DNA of 64,000 nt from Candidatus Rokuibacteriota bacterium (lineage in GTDB: Bacteria; Methylomirabilota; Methylomirabilia; Rokubacteriales; CSP1-6), in the NCBI GenBank assembly GCA_003221695.1, contig QHSX01000040.1, forward strand, positions 1-64,000, given 5' to 3'. The number at the start of each line of letters is the position of its first letter. Within the stretch, counting starts at the first letter, position 1. The position numbers and the translations under genes are program-made. The notes below the pieces were generated by a model. It had not been told where the DNA came from. It did not search any database and saw only the letters and a program-made list of their open reading frames with translations. Shown one piece after another: positions 10,277 through 20,782 of this stretch.

Positions 10277-11044
10277 TCAGGGCTTCCGGCCGATGTACTC
10301 GCTCAGGATCCCGAACCAACCGACGCGTCGGATGTTCACGAAGCCGCAGCTCGTCATCGTGGTCACGATCGTCTCGGGGGTGCCGAGGTGCTCGAGGGTG
10401 TCCCAACAGTACCGCACGAGGAGCTGCGCCTCCTTGCTGCCGGGGCCGAGGCGGGCCATCCAGGAGACGACGACGCCGAGGTAGAAGCGGGCGAGGCCGA
10501 GACCGATCCACGAGCGCGGACGCGAGAAGTCCGCGATGAGGAGCGTGCCTCCGCGCCGCAGCACGCGGAAGTGCTCGGCGAACACGCGCCGGAGATCCGC
10601 GACGTGGCGAACCGCGTATCCCATGGTCGAGAAGTCGAAGTGTCCGTCGCGGAACGGAAGCGCCTCCGCCACGCCCTGGCTGAGGCGGATCCCGAGCTTC
10701 TTCCCCGCTTGAGCCAGCATCCCCGTGCTGGGGTCGACGCCCACGACGACGCCCGACGGCCCCACGATGGTCGCGGCCGCGCTGGCGAACGCACCCGTTC
10801 CCACGGCGACGTCGAGGACCGTCATCCCTTCCGTGAGCCCCGCGCGTCGGAGCGCGTAGCGGCGGTACCACGCGCCCGAGCCGCACGACATGAGATCGGT
10901 GATGCGGTCGTACTGTGGGGCGGTGTCGTCGAAGAGACGCGTCAGGAACCGCCGGCGCTCGGCCTCGTCCCGATAGTAGGCGGTGAGGACAGGGTGCGGC
11001 GACAGCCTGCGCGGGTCGCGATCGTCCGGCGTCTCCGACCTCAT
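10277..11044 (-). CDS. UbiE/MenG-like methyltransferase
   Basis: 255 residues. ATG 11044 overlaps the upstream stop as ATGA. The N-terminus FDDTAPQYDRITDLMSCGSG and VLDVAVGTGAFA (~75-86), GVDPSTGML and FSTMGYAVRHVAD are characteristic of the UbiE/COQ5 family that C-methylates quinone precursors. No other quinone genes are adjacent, so a different lipid-like acceptor is possible. The frame opens far upstream, but that part is antisense of the membrane gene. Confidence 0.82.
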   Translation of the reverse strand: MRSETPDDRDPRRLSPHPVLTAYYRDEAERRRFLTRLFDDTAPQYDRITDLMSCGSGAWYRRYALRRAGLTEGMTVLDVAVGTGAFASAAATIVGPSGVVVGVDPSTGMLAQAGKKLGIRLSQGVAEALPFRDGHFDFSTMGYAVRHVADLRRVFAEHFRVLRRGGTLLIADFSRPRSWIGLGLARFYLGVVVSWMARLGPGSKEAQLLVRYCWDTLEHLGTPETIVTTMTSCGFVNIRRVGWFGILSEYIGRKP

Positions 11045-11637
11045 CCCTGTTCTCGAGGCGGAAAGATCCCGCGGAAGAGAGGGTCCGTCAACGACCCATC
11101 GTAGGGTCGGAACCGCCAATAGCGATAGACCAGCTCGGCCGCGAAGAGGATCCCGAGCAGCGCGTAGGAGACGACCCCCGTGTAGAACGTCCACCACGCC
11201 AGCGTCGCGCCCAGCGCGAGCCACAGGGTGACCCCCCCGTTGAGCGCGAAGAATAGACACCAGAGGGCGGTGACGACGCGGCAGTAGACGACCTCCTCGT
11301 CCGGGAGCTCGCGTCCGCGTAGCCGGGCGAAGGTCTCGACCATCGGGGGCCCCCAGAGGAGCGTGCGTCCGAAGGCGGTCAGCAGCACGAGGTTGATCAG
11401 CACCGGCACGAGGAGGAAGAACTGTCCCTGGTTGAAGAGCGCCGCCAGGAGCAGCACGACGACGACAGGGAGCAGGACCAGCCGCGACACCTGAGCCAGG
11501 CCGCGCTGGCGCCAAGTCGCGACGCCGTGCGCGAGTAGGAGGACCGCCAGAATGATGGCGAGGGTCCGCGGGCGGACGAGGGTGAGGCCGGCGTAGATCA
11601 GGACCGGATAGGAGATCGCCGTCAGCATCCGCAGCAC
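11041..11637 (-). CDS. Predicted integral membrane protein (COG4648-like)
   Basis: 198 residues, GTG start, five to six predicted helices with motifs WGPPMVETFARLRGRELP and VVYCRVVTALWCLFFALNG (~110-150). This pattern resembles the COG4648 membrane proteins found next to ketosynthase/aryl-polyene and lipid genes; the assignment is by recollection of the pattern. Its gene heads an operon with two methyltransferases and YihY. A TTGCGA-N18-TATGGT promoter lies 9 nt upstream of the GTG, with no RBS between, so translation is probably leaderless. Confidence 0.7.
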   Translation of the reverse strand: MLRMLTAISYPVLIYAGLTLVRPRTLAIILAVLLLAHGVATWRQRGLAQVSRLVLLPVVVVLLLAALFNQGQFFLLVPVLINLVLLTAFGRTLLWGPPMVETFARLRGRELPDEEVVYCRVVTALWCLFFALNGGVTLWLALGATLAWWTFYTGVVSYALLGILFAAELVYRYWRFRPYDGSLTDPLFRGIFPPREQG

Positions 11638-11646
11638 GACGCGTCA

Positions 11647-11676
11647 ACCATAAGCCGGGCCCTTGCGCGTTCGCAA
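11647..11676 (-). promoter_or_regulatory. Promoter of the membrane protein/methyltransferase operon
   Basis: On the minus strand TTGCGA (11676-11671), 18-bp spacer, TATGGT (11652-11647), then 9 nt to GTG 11637. Same geometry as the yacG and dsbA promoters. Confidence 0.6.
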
Positions 11677-11778
11677 GGGGAGCGGCGCCGCGGGGGGACG
11701 AATTCCCCTCGGGTCCGGGGTGAATCCCACCGCCGGTGGTACACTCGTAGCGCTTAAATGAAGCGTACTTCGAGCACC

Positions 11779-11876
11779 GGAAGCGTCTAGGAACCCGGTG
11801 GGCCTCCCGGACTTCAAATCCGGTGGACCGTTCTAGACAAACGGTCGATGGGTTCGACTCCCATACGCTTCCGCCA
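11779..11876 (+). tRNA. selC: tRNA-Sec (UCA), selenocysteine tRNA
   Basis: A 98-nt tRNA with an 8-bp acceptor stem (ggaagcgt/acgcttcc), anticodon stem ccgga/tccgg, 7-nt loop with anticodon TCA (11814-11816), a long variable arm (ggaccgt...acggtc), T-loop ggttcgactcc and encoded CCA (11874-11876). The 8-bp acceptor, long extra arm and TCA anticodon are diagnostic of bacterial tRNA-Sec. A TACACT -10-like box at 11740-11745 may drive it. It leads the selA/selB locus. Confidence 0.97.
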
Positions 11877-11883
11877 GGAGACT

Positions 11884-12417
11884 ATGGCTAGACACGACCG
11901 GCAGCCGCGCCCGCGCCGACGGATCTCGCGCCGGCAGCGACTCATTCTCGCGACGACGACGGCGGTCGTCGTCGCCGTTGGGGTCGGCTACTTCGCCTAC
12001 CGAGCCGCCGCGAACCTGCCTGGTGTCGCGATGCCCGATCAGGGGAACCTCCACATCGCCGCGGCGGACGCCCCGCACGAGGCCTACAACTCCGACCCGC
12101 CCACCTCGGGCCCGCACCTGCCGTACATCGCGCCGTGGGGCGTGCACACGCGCCCGATCCCGCCGCCGCTCCAGGTGCACAACCTCGAGGACGGCGGCGT
12201 GCTCATCCAGTACAACTGCGAGTGCCCGGACCTGGTCGAGCGGCTCCGCGCGATCGTGCGGCGGTACGATCGGCACGTGATCCTTGCACCGTACCCGCCG
12301 ATGAAGAGCCGGATCGCGCTGACCGCGTGGGCGCGCATCGACGCGTTCGAGGAGTTCGACGAGAAGCGGATCGTGCGGTTCGTCGAGGCCTACCGTGGGA
12401 TCGACCACCACAAGTAG
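11884..12417 (+). CDS. DUF3105 family membrane-anchored protein
   Basis: 177 residues from ATG 11884, 7 bp after the tRNA-Sec CCA. Basic N-terminus, one transmembrane helix (~20-40), then an extracytoplasmic domain with the DUF3105 signature: HEAYNSDPPTSGPHLPY (~62-78), a tryptophan-proline segment, and VHNLEDGGVLIQYNC(E)C (~98-113). The function of DUF3105 is unknown; His, Cys and aromatic residues suggest a metal or redox site. It overlaps the following lipoprotein gene, so it is transcribed into the selA/selB run. Confidence 0.8.
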   Translation: MARHDRQPRPRRRISRRQRLILATTTAVVVAVGVGYFAYRAAANLPGVAMPDQGNLHIAAADAPHEAYNSDPPTSGPHLPYIAPWGVHTRPIPPPLQVHNLEDGGVLIQYNCECPDLVERLRAIVRRYDRHVILAPYPPMKSRIALTAWARIDAFEEFDEKRIVRFVEAYRGIDHHK

Positions 12418-12889
12418 CGTCGGCCGCGCCGCCGTCGTGGCCGTGGCGCTGCTGCTCGCGGCCTGCGCGCGCCCCTACGTCTCGCCGCTCGCACCGCCGC
12501 CGCACCGCGACGCGATCGCCGCCGGCTACGACGCCGCGTGGGCGGCGATCGTGCACGCGCTGGCGAAGGAGAACGTGGCGCTCCGGGCGATCGCGCGCGA
12601 CTCCGGCGTCATCGCGTCCGACGACTTCGTCGCGCCGATCGGCGTCTATGCCGACTGTGGCCGGATAGGCGACGACCTCCTCGAGGGCGAGGCCCTCGTG
12701 TCCTTCACGCTCTTCGTCGAGCCCGACGGCGTTCACACGAACGTCCAGATCAACTCGAGGATGCGCACCCACATGTACCGGAAGGGCGGAAGCGGCAAGC
12801 TCCGTCCCACACCCGTCTACCAGTGCGCGTCGACCGGACGGTTCGAGGCGAACCTCCTCGACACCGTCCGGGAGCTCGTGCGGCACTAG
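12395..12889 (+). CDS. Predicted lipoprotein of unknown function
   Basis: 164 residues. GTG 12395 lies inside the end of the DUF3105 gene (23-bp overlap). Signal peptide with lipobox LLAAC (Cys24), so an outer- or inner-membrane lipoprotein. The mature domain (~40-160) alternates strands and helices (AGYDAAWAAIVHALAKENV, DSGVIASDDF, VSFTLFVEPDGVHTNVQIN), a pattern seen in small BamC/NlpC-like alpha-beta lipoproteins. I cannot name the family. Confidence 0.75.
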   Translation: MGSTTTSSVGRAAVVAVALLLAACARPYVSPLAPPPHRDAIAAGYDAAWAAIVHALAKENVALRAIARDSGVIASDDFVAPIGVYADCGRIGDDLLEGEALVSFTLFVEPDGVHTNVQINSRMRTHMYRKGGSGKLRPTPVYQCASTGRFEANLLDTVRELVRH

Positions 12890-12892
12890 GCG

Positions 12893-13166
12893 ATGCCCTC
12901 GCGGCTGGCCGATCTCATCCGGAAGGCGCGGCGTCTCGCCGCCGAGCGCGACCGGCTCATCGATGGTCTCGCCGAGGAGTGGGCGCGCGCGCTCCGCGGC
13001 CAGGGCCTGTCGCGCGCCGACCTCGACGAGCTGTGGGCGGGGCTCGTCGAGGACGCCGTGCGCCGCGGCCGCCAGGCGGGCGACGGCAAGTGGACGTCCC
13101 AGGCGTGGCGCCACGAGACCCAGGAGGTCGTCGCGCGCCTCCGGAAGCGGGTCGAGGCCGCGCTCG

Positions 13167-13177
<11 letters not shown>
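12893..13177 (+). CDS. Small helical protein upstream of selA
   Basis: 94 residues, ATG 12893 just after the lipoprotein stop; its end overlaps the selA start by 11 bp. Strongly helical and charged (many Arg/Glu), no membrane segment: LIRKARRLAAERDRLIDGLAEEW, then WTSQAWRHETQEVVARLRKRVEAAL. Not recognised. Its tight coupling to selA/selB makes a link to selenocysteine metabolism plausible, but only from context. Confidence 0.65.
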
Positions 13178-14565
<1,388 letters not shown>

Positions 14566-14573
<8 letters not shown>

Positions 14574-16470
14574 GCACGTCGTGGTCGGCACGGCGGGCCA
14601 CATCGACCACGGCAAGACCTCGCTGGTGAAGGCGCTCACCGGCATCGACACCGACCGCCTGCCCGAGGAGAAGGCGCGGGGGATCACCATCGACCTCGGG
14701 TTCGCCTTCCTCGAGGACCCCCCGGGCCCCGTCATCGAGATCGTCGACGTTCCTGGACATGAGCGCTTCGTCAAGAACATGCTCGCCGGCGTCGGCGGCA
14801 TCGACCTGGCGATGCTCGTCGTCGCCGCCGACGAGGGCGTGATGCCGCAGACGCGCGAGCACCTCGCGATCTGCTCGCTCCTGCACATCAAGCGCGGCCT
14901 CGTCGTGCTGACCAAGACCGATCTCGTCGAGCGCGACTGGCTCGAGCTCGTGAAGGACGACGTCACGGCGCTCGTCCGTGGGACGTTCCTCGAGGGGGCG
15001 CCGCGCCTCGCCGTCTCGGCGAAGACGGGTGAGGGGCTGTCGGAGCTTCGCGCGGCGCTCCGTACCCTCGCCGAGACGGTCGCGGCACGCGGCCTGGACC
15101 AGCTCCCGCGCCTGCCGATCGACCGCGTGTTCACCGTGCGCGGCTTCGGCACGGTCGTCACCGGGACGCTCACGGCGGGCCGGCTCGCGGTGGACGACCG
15201 CGTCCAGGTCTACCCCAAGGGCGTGGAGGCGAAGATCCGGGGCCTGCAGACGCACGGCCATCCGGTGCCGGAGGCGCTCGCCGGCCAGCGCACCGCCATC
15301 AACCTGCAGGGCGTAGAGCGGGCGGCGGTCGAGCGCGGCGACGTCGTCGGTCTCGCGGGGACACTCGTCGCCTCGTCGCTCGTGGATGGCACGCTCGAGC
15401 TCCTCGCGGACGCCCCGCGCCCGGTCAGATCACGCACCCGGGTGCGCTTCCACGTCGGGACGAGCGAGATCATGGCGCGCGTCCTCCTCCTGGACACGGC
15501 CGAGCTCGAGCCGGGCCAGACGGCCGCCGCGCGCTTCCGTCTGGAGGCGCCGCTCGTCGCGCTCCCCGGCGACCGGTTCGTCGTGCGCTCGTACTCGCCG
15601 ATCGTGACGATCGGGGGTGGAACGATCCTCGACGTGGATCCGCCGCGCTTCAAGCGCAAGGCGCCCGCGCTCGTGGCGCACCTCGCGCTCTTGCAGACAG
15701 GGAGTCCGGAGGTGATCGTCGAGGAGCACGTGCGCCACGTCGGCGCCTCGGGCGCGCGGCTCGCGACCCTGCTCGGGCGCGTGCCGTTCGGGCCCGAGAA
15801 GCTCCGCGGCCTGCTCGAGCGCCTCGTGGCGCAGGGCCGGGTGCTCGTCGTCGATCGCGAGTGGTACCTCCATCCCGAGAGCTCGGCGCGCCTTCGAGCG
15901 CTCGCCCTCGCGGCGCTGGAGGCCTACCACCGCGCCAACCCGCTCAAACCCGGGATGTCGCGCGAGGAGCTGCGCGTGCGGGCGGGTGGCGCCGACGAGC
16001 GGGTGTTTGCGACGCTCCTCACCGCACTGGAGACCGAGGGCGTCGTCGCGAGCGACCGGGACAAGGTCCGGCGGGCGTCTCACCAGGTGCGCCTGACGCC
16101 GGAGCAGCAGCGCGTCGTGGATCGCATCGAGCAGGAGTTCCTCCAGGCCGCGGCGTCGCCGCCGAGCCCCGAGGAGGCGCTTGGCCGCGCCGGCGTGAGC
16201 GGCGGCGACGAGCACGAACTCTTCCAGTTCCTCGTCGAAGGCAGGAAGCTCGTCCGGGTGAAGGAGTCTCTCTACTTCCACGCCGCGGCGCTCGACACGA
16301 TCCAGAACAAGGTCGTCGCGCTCTTGCGCGAGCGGAAGGAGATCGGGCCGGGGGACATCAAGGACCTCCTGGGGATCTCCAGGAAGTACGCCATCCCGCT
16401 CCTCGAGCACCTGGACGCACGTCGCGTGACCGTCCGGACGGGCGAGAAGCGGGTCTTGCGGGGCGCGTAG
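14566..16470 (+). CDS. selB: Selenocysteine-specific translation elongation factor
   Basis: 634 residues; GTG 14566 overlaps selA by 8 bp. GTPase domain with [10 protein letters not shown] (~11-20), [20 protein letters not shown] and TKTD; EF-Tu-like domains 2 and 3 to ~residue 350; C-terminal winged helices (~375-634) that bind the SECIS hairpin, ending [20 protein letters not shown]. Brings Sec-tRNA(Sec) to in-frame UGA codons. Last sel gene; tatA follows after 38 bp. Confidence 0.97.
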
Positions 16471-16508
16471 GGGCGGAGTATGGTGGAGGCGCCGGAAAGG
16501 AGTCCGTC

Positions 16509-16703
16509 ATGTTTGGGCTGGGTTATCAGGAGCTGTTGATCATCCTCGTGATCGTGCTGATCCTCTTCGGCGCCAACCGGCTGCCGGATCTGGCACGATC
16601 GCTGGGATCGAGCGTCAAGGAATTCAAGAAAGGCATCAGCGAAGCGTCGAAGGACGACGCGACCGCCGCCGCCAAGAAGGAAGAAGAGAAGAAGGCGTCG
16701 TAA
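16509..16703 (+). CDS. tatA: Sec-independent protein translocase TatA/E
   Basis: 64 residues: an N-terminal helix with [17 protein letters not shown], hinge, amphipathic helix [18 protein letters not shown], and a Lys/Glu-rich tail. This is the pore-forming Tat component. tatB/tatC are not adjacent. ATG 16509 is preceded by a ggaaagg ribosome site and by a TATGGT box (16479-16484). A Tat substrate is encoded at 44424-45839. Confidence 0.92.
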   Translation: MFGLGYQELLIILVIVLILFGANRLPDLARSLGSSVKEFKKGISEASKDDATAAAKKEEEKKAS

Positions 16704-16781
16704 TCCCCTCCGGCTGCCCGCTCCCCCCGCGCTCGTTTTGCCAGCAACGGCGGGCCTCCCGCTTTCGATCCCGTGTACGGT

Positions 16782-17387
16782 ATGATGCGCCCAATGATTC
16801 TGGTCCCAGCGCTCGTCGTGGCGCTCTTGCTCGTGGCTTCCTCCGCACCCGCCGACGCCCAGATCTATCGCTGGGTGGACGAGCGCGGCGTGCCCCACTA
16901 CGCCGACGGTATCGACCGCGTGCCCGAGCGGTACCGGGCGAAGGTGGCGCCTCTCGAGCTCCGGAACGCGCCGATGTCAGCGAACGCGCCCGGTGCGTCA
17001 GGCCCGGGCGCGGAGATCAAGTTCACGAAGGGACAGCCGATCATCGTCGACGCGACCCTCAACGGCCGCACCTCGGCGAAGTTGATCCTCGACACGGGCG
17101 CGGACAGGACCGTCATCAGTCCGCGCGTGCTGGAGACGGCCGGGGTGCCGCTGACGCAGGGGCCGCCGGGCCAGATCCGCGGGGCGACGGGGACCGCGAG
17201 CGTGCAGGGGGCGGCGCTCGACTCCCTCGAGGTCGGCGGCGCGAGGGTCAGCGAGCTCGTTGTGATCGCGCATGACATCGAGGAGCGAACCGTGGACGGT
17301 CTCCTCGGTCGGGACTTCCTCGACCAGTTCAAGGTCTCGATCGACTCCGACACCGGCATCGTCACCCTCGCCCCGAAGACCCCGTAA
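16782..17387 (+). CDS. Secreted retropepsin-like aspartyl protease with DUF4124 N-terminus
   Basis: About 201 residues. Signal peptide (to ~24), then a DUF4124-like segment IYRWVDERGVPHYADG, then an aspartyl protease domain: the catalytic LILDTGADRTVIS (~101), the flap region, and DGLLGRDFLDQFKVSI (~168-183). Single-domain retropepsins of this type act as dimers in the periplasm. Three in-frame ATGs (16782, 16785, 16794) are possible; none has an RBS. 16782 keeps an Arg in the signal n-region. Confidence 0.82.
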   Translation: MMRPMILVPALVVALLLVASSAPADAQIYRWVDERGVPHYADGIDRVPERYRAKVAPLELRNAPMSANAPGASGPGAEIKFTKGQPIIVDATLNGRTSAKLILDTGADRTVISPRVLETAGVPLTQGPPGQIRGATGTASVQGAALDSLEVGGARVSELVVIAHDIEERTVDGLLGRDFLDQFKVSIDSDTGIVTLAPKTP

Positions 17388-17429
17388 GCCCGGCCCTCGA
17401 GGCCGCGTGGTACCATTCGTGACCTGGCC

Positions 17430-20249
17430 ATGGATTACAAAGCTACGCTGAACCTGCCGAAAACGGCCTTCCCCATGAAGGCCAACCTCGCGGAGAGCGA
17501 GCCCAAGATGCTCGCCTGGTGGGAGCAGTTCGGGATCTACAAGCGCCTCCGCCACGCCAACGTCGATCGGCCGCTTTGGATCCTGCACGACGGCCCGCCC
17601 TACGCGAACGGCCACATCCACATGGGCACCGTGCTCAACAAGGTGCTCAAGGACATCGTGGTGAAGTCCCGCACGATGCTCGGGTCGAACGCGGTGTACG
17701 TGCCGGGCTTCGACTGTCACGGCCTGCCGATCGAGCACGAGGTGGACAAGGAGCTCGGGCTGGATCGGCCGGGCGTGGACGTTCGTCAGGCCATGAGCCC
17801 GATCGAGAAGATCCGCAGGTGCCGCGAATACGCACTGAAGTTCGTCGATATCCAGCGAGAGGAGTTCAAGCGGCTGGGCGTCTTCGGCGACTGGGACGAT
17901 CCGTACATGACGATGGCACCCGCCTACGAGGCGGTGATCGCGCGGGAGTTCGGGCGGCTCGTGGGCCGCGGGCTCGTCTACAAGGGGCTGAAGCCGGTCC
18001 ACTGGTGCATGTACTGCAAGACGGCCCTCGCTCAGGCCGAGGTCGAGTACGAGGACCAGCGCACGCTGTCGGTGTACGTGCGGTTCCCGCTCGTCGGCGC
18101 GCTGCCGCAAGCGCCCTCGGCGCCGAAGCCGTCGCTCGTGATCTGGACGACGACCCCGTGGACGTTGCCGGCCAACCTCGCCATCGCCCTGCACCCCGAC
18201 GAGGAGTACGTCGCGCTCGAGGGGAACGGGGAGACGCTCGTCGTCGCCGCCAGGCTCGCCGATGCCTTTGCGTCGATCGCCGGGCTCGGATCGCCGCGGA
18301 GCCTGGCCCGCGTGCCCGGCCGAGCGCTCGTCGGGCTCGAGTTCCGCCACCCATGGATCGAGCGCACCGGCAGGGTGACCGCCGCGCCGTTCGTGGCGAT
18401 GGACACCGGGACGGGCCTCGTCCACATCGCGCCCGGCCACGGCGAGGAGGACTACGAGCTCGGTAAGTCGCTCGGGCTCAAGATCTACAACCCGGTGGAC
18501 GACGACGGGCGGTTCGTCCCGGAGGTGGAGCACTTCGCGGGGCTCACCGTCTGGGAGGCGAATCCAAGGATCGTGGAGCACCTCCGGTCGAGCGGGATGC
18601 TCGTCGCCGAGCGTGCGCTCTACCACACATACCCGCACTGCTGGCGGTGCAAGAACCCGACGCTGTTCCGCGCCACCGAGCAGTGGTTCGTCGCGTTGGA
18701 CCAGCAAGGGCTGCGGGCGCGGACGCTGGAGGCCATCCGGCGCGACGTGCGCTGGATCCCTCCCTGGGGCGAGGAGCGCATCTTCAACATGGTGGCGCAC
18801 CGCCCGGACTGGACGCTCTCCCGGCAGCGGGTCTGGGGCGTGCCGATCGTGGCGTTCTACTGCGCCGGCTGCGAGGCGCTCTTGCTCGAGCAGGCCGTCA
18901 TCGAGCACGTGGCGCGGCTCTTCGGCGCGGGCCGTGGGATCGAGGAGTGGTACCTGCGGAGCGACGCGGAGCTGCTCCCGCCGGGCGCCCGCTGCCGCCG
19001 GTGCGGAGGCACCGCCTTCCGCAAGGGGACCGACACGCTCGACGTCTGGTTCGACTCGGGCTGCAGCCACGCGGCGGTGCTCGAGACGCGACCGGAGCTC
19101 CGGTGGCCGGCGGAGCTCTACCTCGAGGGCTCGGACCAGCATCGCGGCTGGTTCCACTCCTCGCTGCTGGAGGCGATCGCGACGCGCGGTGCCCCACCCT
19201 ACAAGTCGGTGCTGACGTGCGGGTTCGTCGTCGACGGTGAGGGGCGAAAGATGTCGAAGTCTGTCGGCAACACCGTCGCCCCCGAGGACCTGATCCCGAA
19301 ATACGGTGCCGAGGTCTTGCGTCTCTGGGTGGCGGCAGAGGACTACACCGAGGACATCCGCGTCTCGACCGAGATCCTGGACCGCCTGGCCGACGCTTAC
19401 CGACGCATTCGCAACACCTTTCGGTTCCTGCTGGGCAACCTCTCGGACTTCGACCCGGCGCGCGACCGCCAGTCGTCCGCGCGGCTCGACGAGACCGACC
19501 GGTGGATCCTCGACCGCCTCGGCCGGCTCGTCGGCCGCGTGACCCGCGCCTACGAAACGTACGAGTTCCACACCGTGTTCCACGCGGTCCACAACTTTTG
19601 TGCCGTGGACCTCTCGGCGCAATACCTGGACATCATCAAGGACCGCCTCTACACCTCGGCCGCCGACGACCCACGACGGCGGGCGGCCCAGACGGCGTGC
19701 TACGACATCTTCAGCGCGCTCGCTCGCCTCATGGCGCCGATCCTCACGTTCACCGCGGAGGAGGCGTGGCGGCACGCGCCCGGGGTCAAGGCGGAGAGCG
19801 TCCACCTCGAGCGCTTCCCGGAGGTCTCGCGCGAATGGCTCGACGACACGCTCGCGCGCGAGTGGGGCCGCCTGCTCGAGGTGCGTCGCGAGGTCACCAA
19901 GGCGCTCGAGACGGCCCGCGCGCAGGGCCTGATCGGTAGCGGGCTCGAGGCCCGCCTGCGCGTCGCCGCAGCGCCGGAGGACCTGCCGGAGCTGCTTCGC
20001 GCCAAGCGCGCGCTCCTGCCCACGCTCTTCATCGTGTCGCAGGTCGAGCTGGGCGGGGCGCGGACGAGCTCGGCTGTCCAGTACGAGAGCCAGGAAATTC
20101 CCGGCCTCGTCATCGGTGTGGACAAGGCGCGCGGCCGGAAGTGCCAGCGCTGCTGGACGTGGAGCGAGCGGGTCGGCGAGCACCGCGCGCACCCCGGGCT
20201 GTGCGAGCGCTGCGTCCCGGTGGTCCTCGCCAGCGGCAGTGCGCGCTGA
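17430..20249 (+). CDS. ileS: Isoleucyl-tRNA synthetase
   Basis: 939 residues, class I aminoacyl-tRNA synthetase. HIGH motif in DGPPYANGHIHMG (~54-66), the editing CP1 domain with WTTTPWTLPANLAIA (~238), KMSKS as GRKMSKSVGN (~604-613), and a C-terminal zinc finger CQRC...CERC (~910-933) typical of the bacterial type. Attaches Ile to tRNA-Ile. A TACCAT box lies 14 nt upstream of the ATG; no T-box leader is present in the 42-bp gap. lspA follows. Confidence 0.97.
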   Translation: MDYKATLNLPKTAFPMKANLAESEPKMLAWWEQFGIYKRLRHANVDRPLWILHDGPPYANGHIHMGTVLNKVLKDIVVKSRTMLGSNAVYVPGFDCHGLPIEHEVDKELGLDRPGVDVRQAMSPIEKIRRCREYALKFVDIQREEFKRLGVFGDWDDPYMTMAPAYEAVIAREFGRLVGRGLVYKGLKPVHWCMYCKTALAQAEVEYEDQRTLSVYVRFPLVGALPQAPSAPKPSLVIWTTTPWTLPANLAIALHPDEEYVALEGNGETLVVAARLADAFASIAGLGSPRSLARVPGRALVGLEFRHPWIERTGRVTAAPFVAMDTGTGLVHIAPGHGEEDYELGKSLGLKIYNPVDDDGRFVPEVEHFAGLTVWEANPRIVEHLRSSGMLVAERALYHTYPHCWRCKNPTLFRATEQWFVALDQQGLRARTLEAIRRDVRWIPPWGEERIFNMVAHRPDWTLSRQRVWGVPIVAFYCAGCEALLLEQAVIEHVARLFGAGRGIEEWYLRSDAELLPPGARCRRCGGTAFRKGTDTLDVWFDSGCSHAAVLETRPELRWPAELYLEGSDQHRGWFHSSLLEAIATRGAPPYKSVLTCGFVVDGEGRKMSKSVGNTVAPEDLIPKYGAEVLRLWVAAEDYTEDIRVSTEILDRLADAYRRIRNTFRFLLGNLSDFDPARDRQSSARLDETDRWILDRLGRLVGRVTRAYETYEFHTVFHAVHNFCAVDLSAQYLDIIKDRLYTSAADDPRRRAAQTACYDIFSALARLMAPILTFTAEEAWRHAPGVKAESVHLERFPEVSREWLDDTLAREWGRLLEVRREVTKALETARAQGLIGSGLEARLRVAAAPEDLPELLRAKRALLPTLFIVSQVELGGARTSSAVQYESQEIPGLVIGVDKARGRKCQRCWTWSERVGEHRAHPGLCERCVPVVLASGSAR

Positions 20250-20287
20250 GCCGCGGCCGCGAGGCGACCGGTGACATCGTTCGAAGG

Positions 20288-20782
20288 ATGACGCCGGCCC
20301 CGTCCGTGCGCGTCGCCGCCCTCGCGGGCGTCGTGGTCGTGCTCGACCAGATCACCAAGCTGATCGCGCTCGGCCGGCTCGTCGAGCGCGCGCCCGTCCA
20401 CGTCATCGACGGCTTCCTCGCCCTGACGCTTGTCCGCAATCCGGGCCTCGCCTTCGGGCTCCTCGCGGACGTGCCGACGGGCTGGAACTGGGTCGCGGCG
20501 CTCCTGTCCGTCGTCGCGCTCGTGATCCTGGTGCGGGTGGCGCTCCGGGTCATGCCGCGCGGCGGGTGGCCCGACCACAGCGCGATCGGTCTGATCTTCG
20601 GCGGTGCCGTGGGAAATCTGATCGATCGGGCTCGCTTCGGCGCCGTCGTCGACTTCGTCGACGTCTACTATCGTGGCTGGCACTGGCCGGCGTTCAACGT
20701 CGCCGACTCCGCGATCACCGTGGGCGTGGCGCTCCTCGTCCTCCGTCTCCTCGGCGAGCGCTCCCCGGCGCCCTCCCCGTGA
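20288..20782 (+). CDS. lspA: Lipoprotein signal peptidase (signal peptidase II)
   Basis: 164 residues, four transmembrane helices. Conserved blocks: VVLDQITK near the N-terminus, LVRNPGLAFG, the first catalytic Asp in GNLIDRARFGAVVDFVD and the second in FNVADSAI. Cleaves prolipoproteins after lipidation in the inner membrane. ATG 20288 has a gaagg ribosome site. The TGA overlaps the GTG of the pseudouridine synthase, a usual ileS-lspA-rluD order. Confidence 0.95.
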   Translation: MTPAPSVRVAALAGVVVVLDQITKLIALGRLVERAPVHVIDGFLALTLVRNPGLAFGLLADVPTGWNWVAALLSVVALVILVRVALRVMPRGGWPDHSAIGLIFGGAVGNLIDRARFGAVVDFVDVYYRGWHWPAFNVADSAITVGVALLVLRLLGERSPAPSP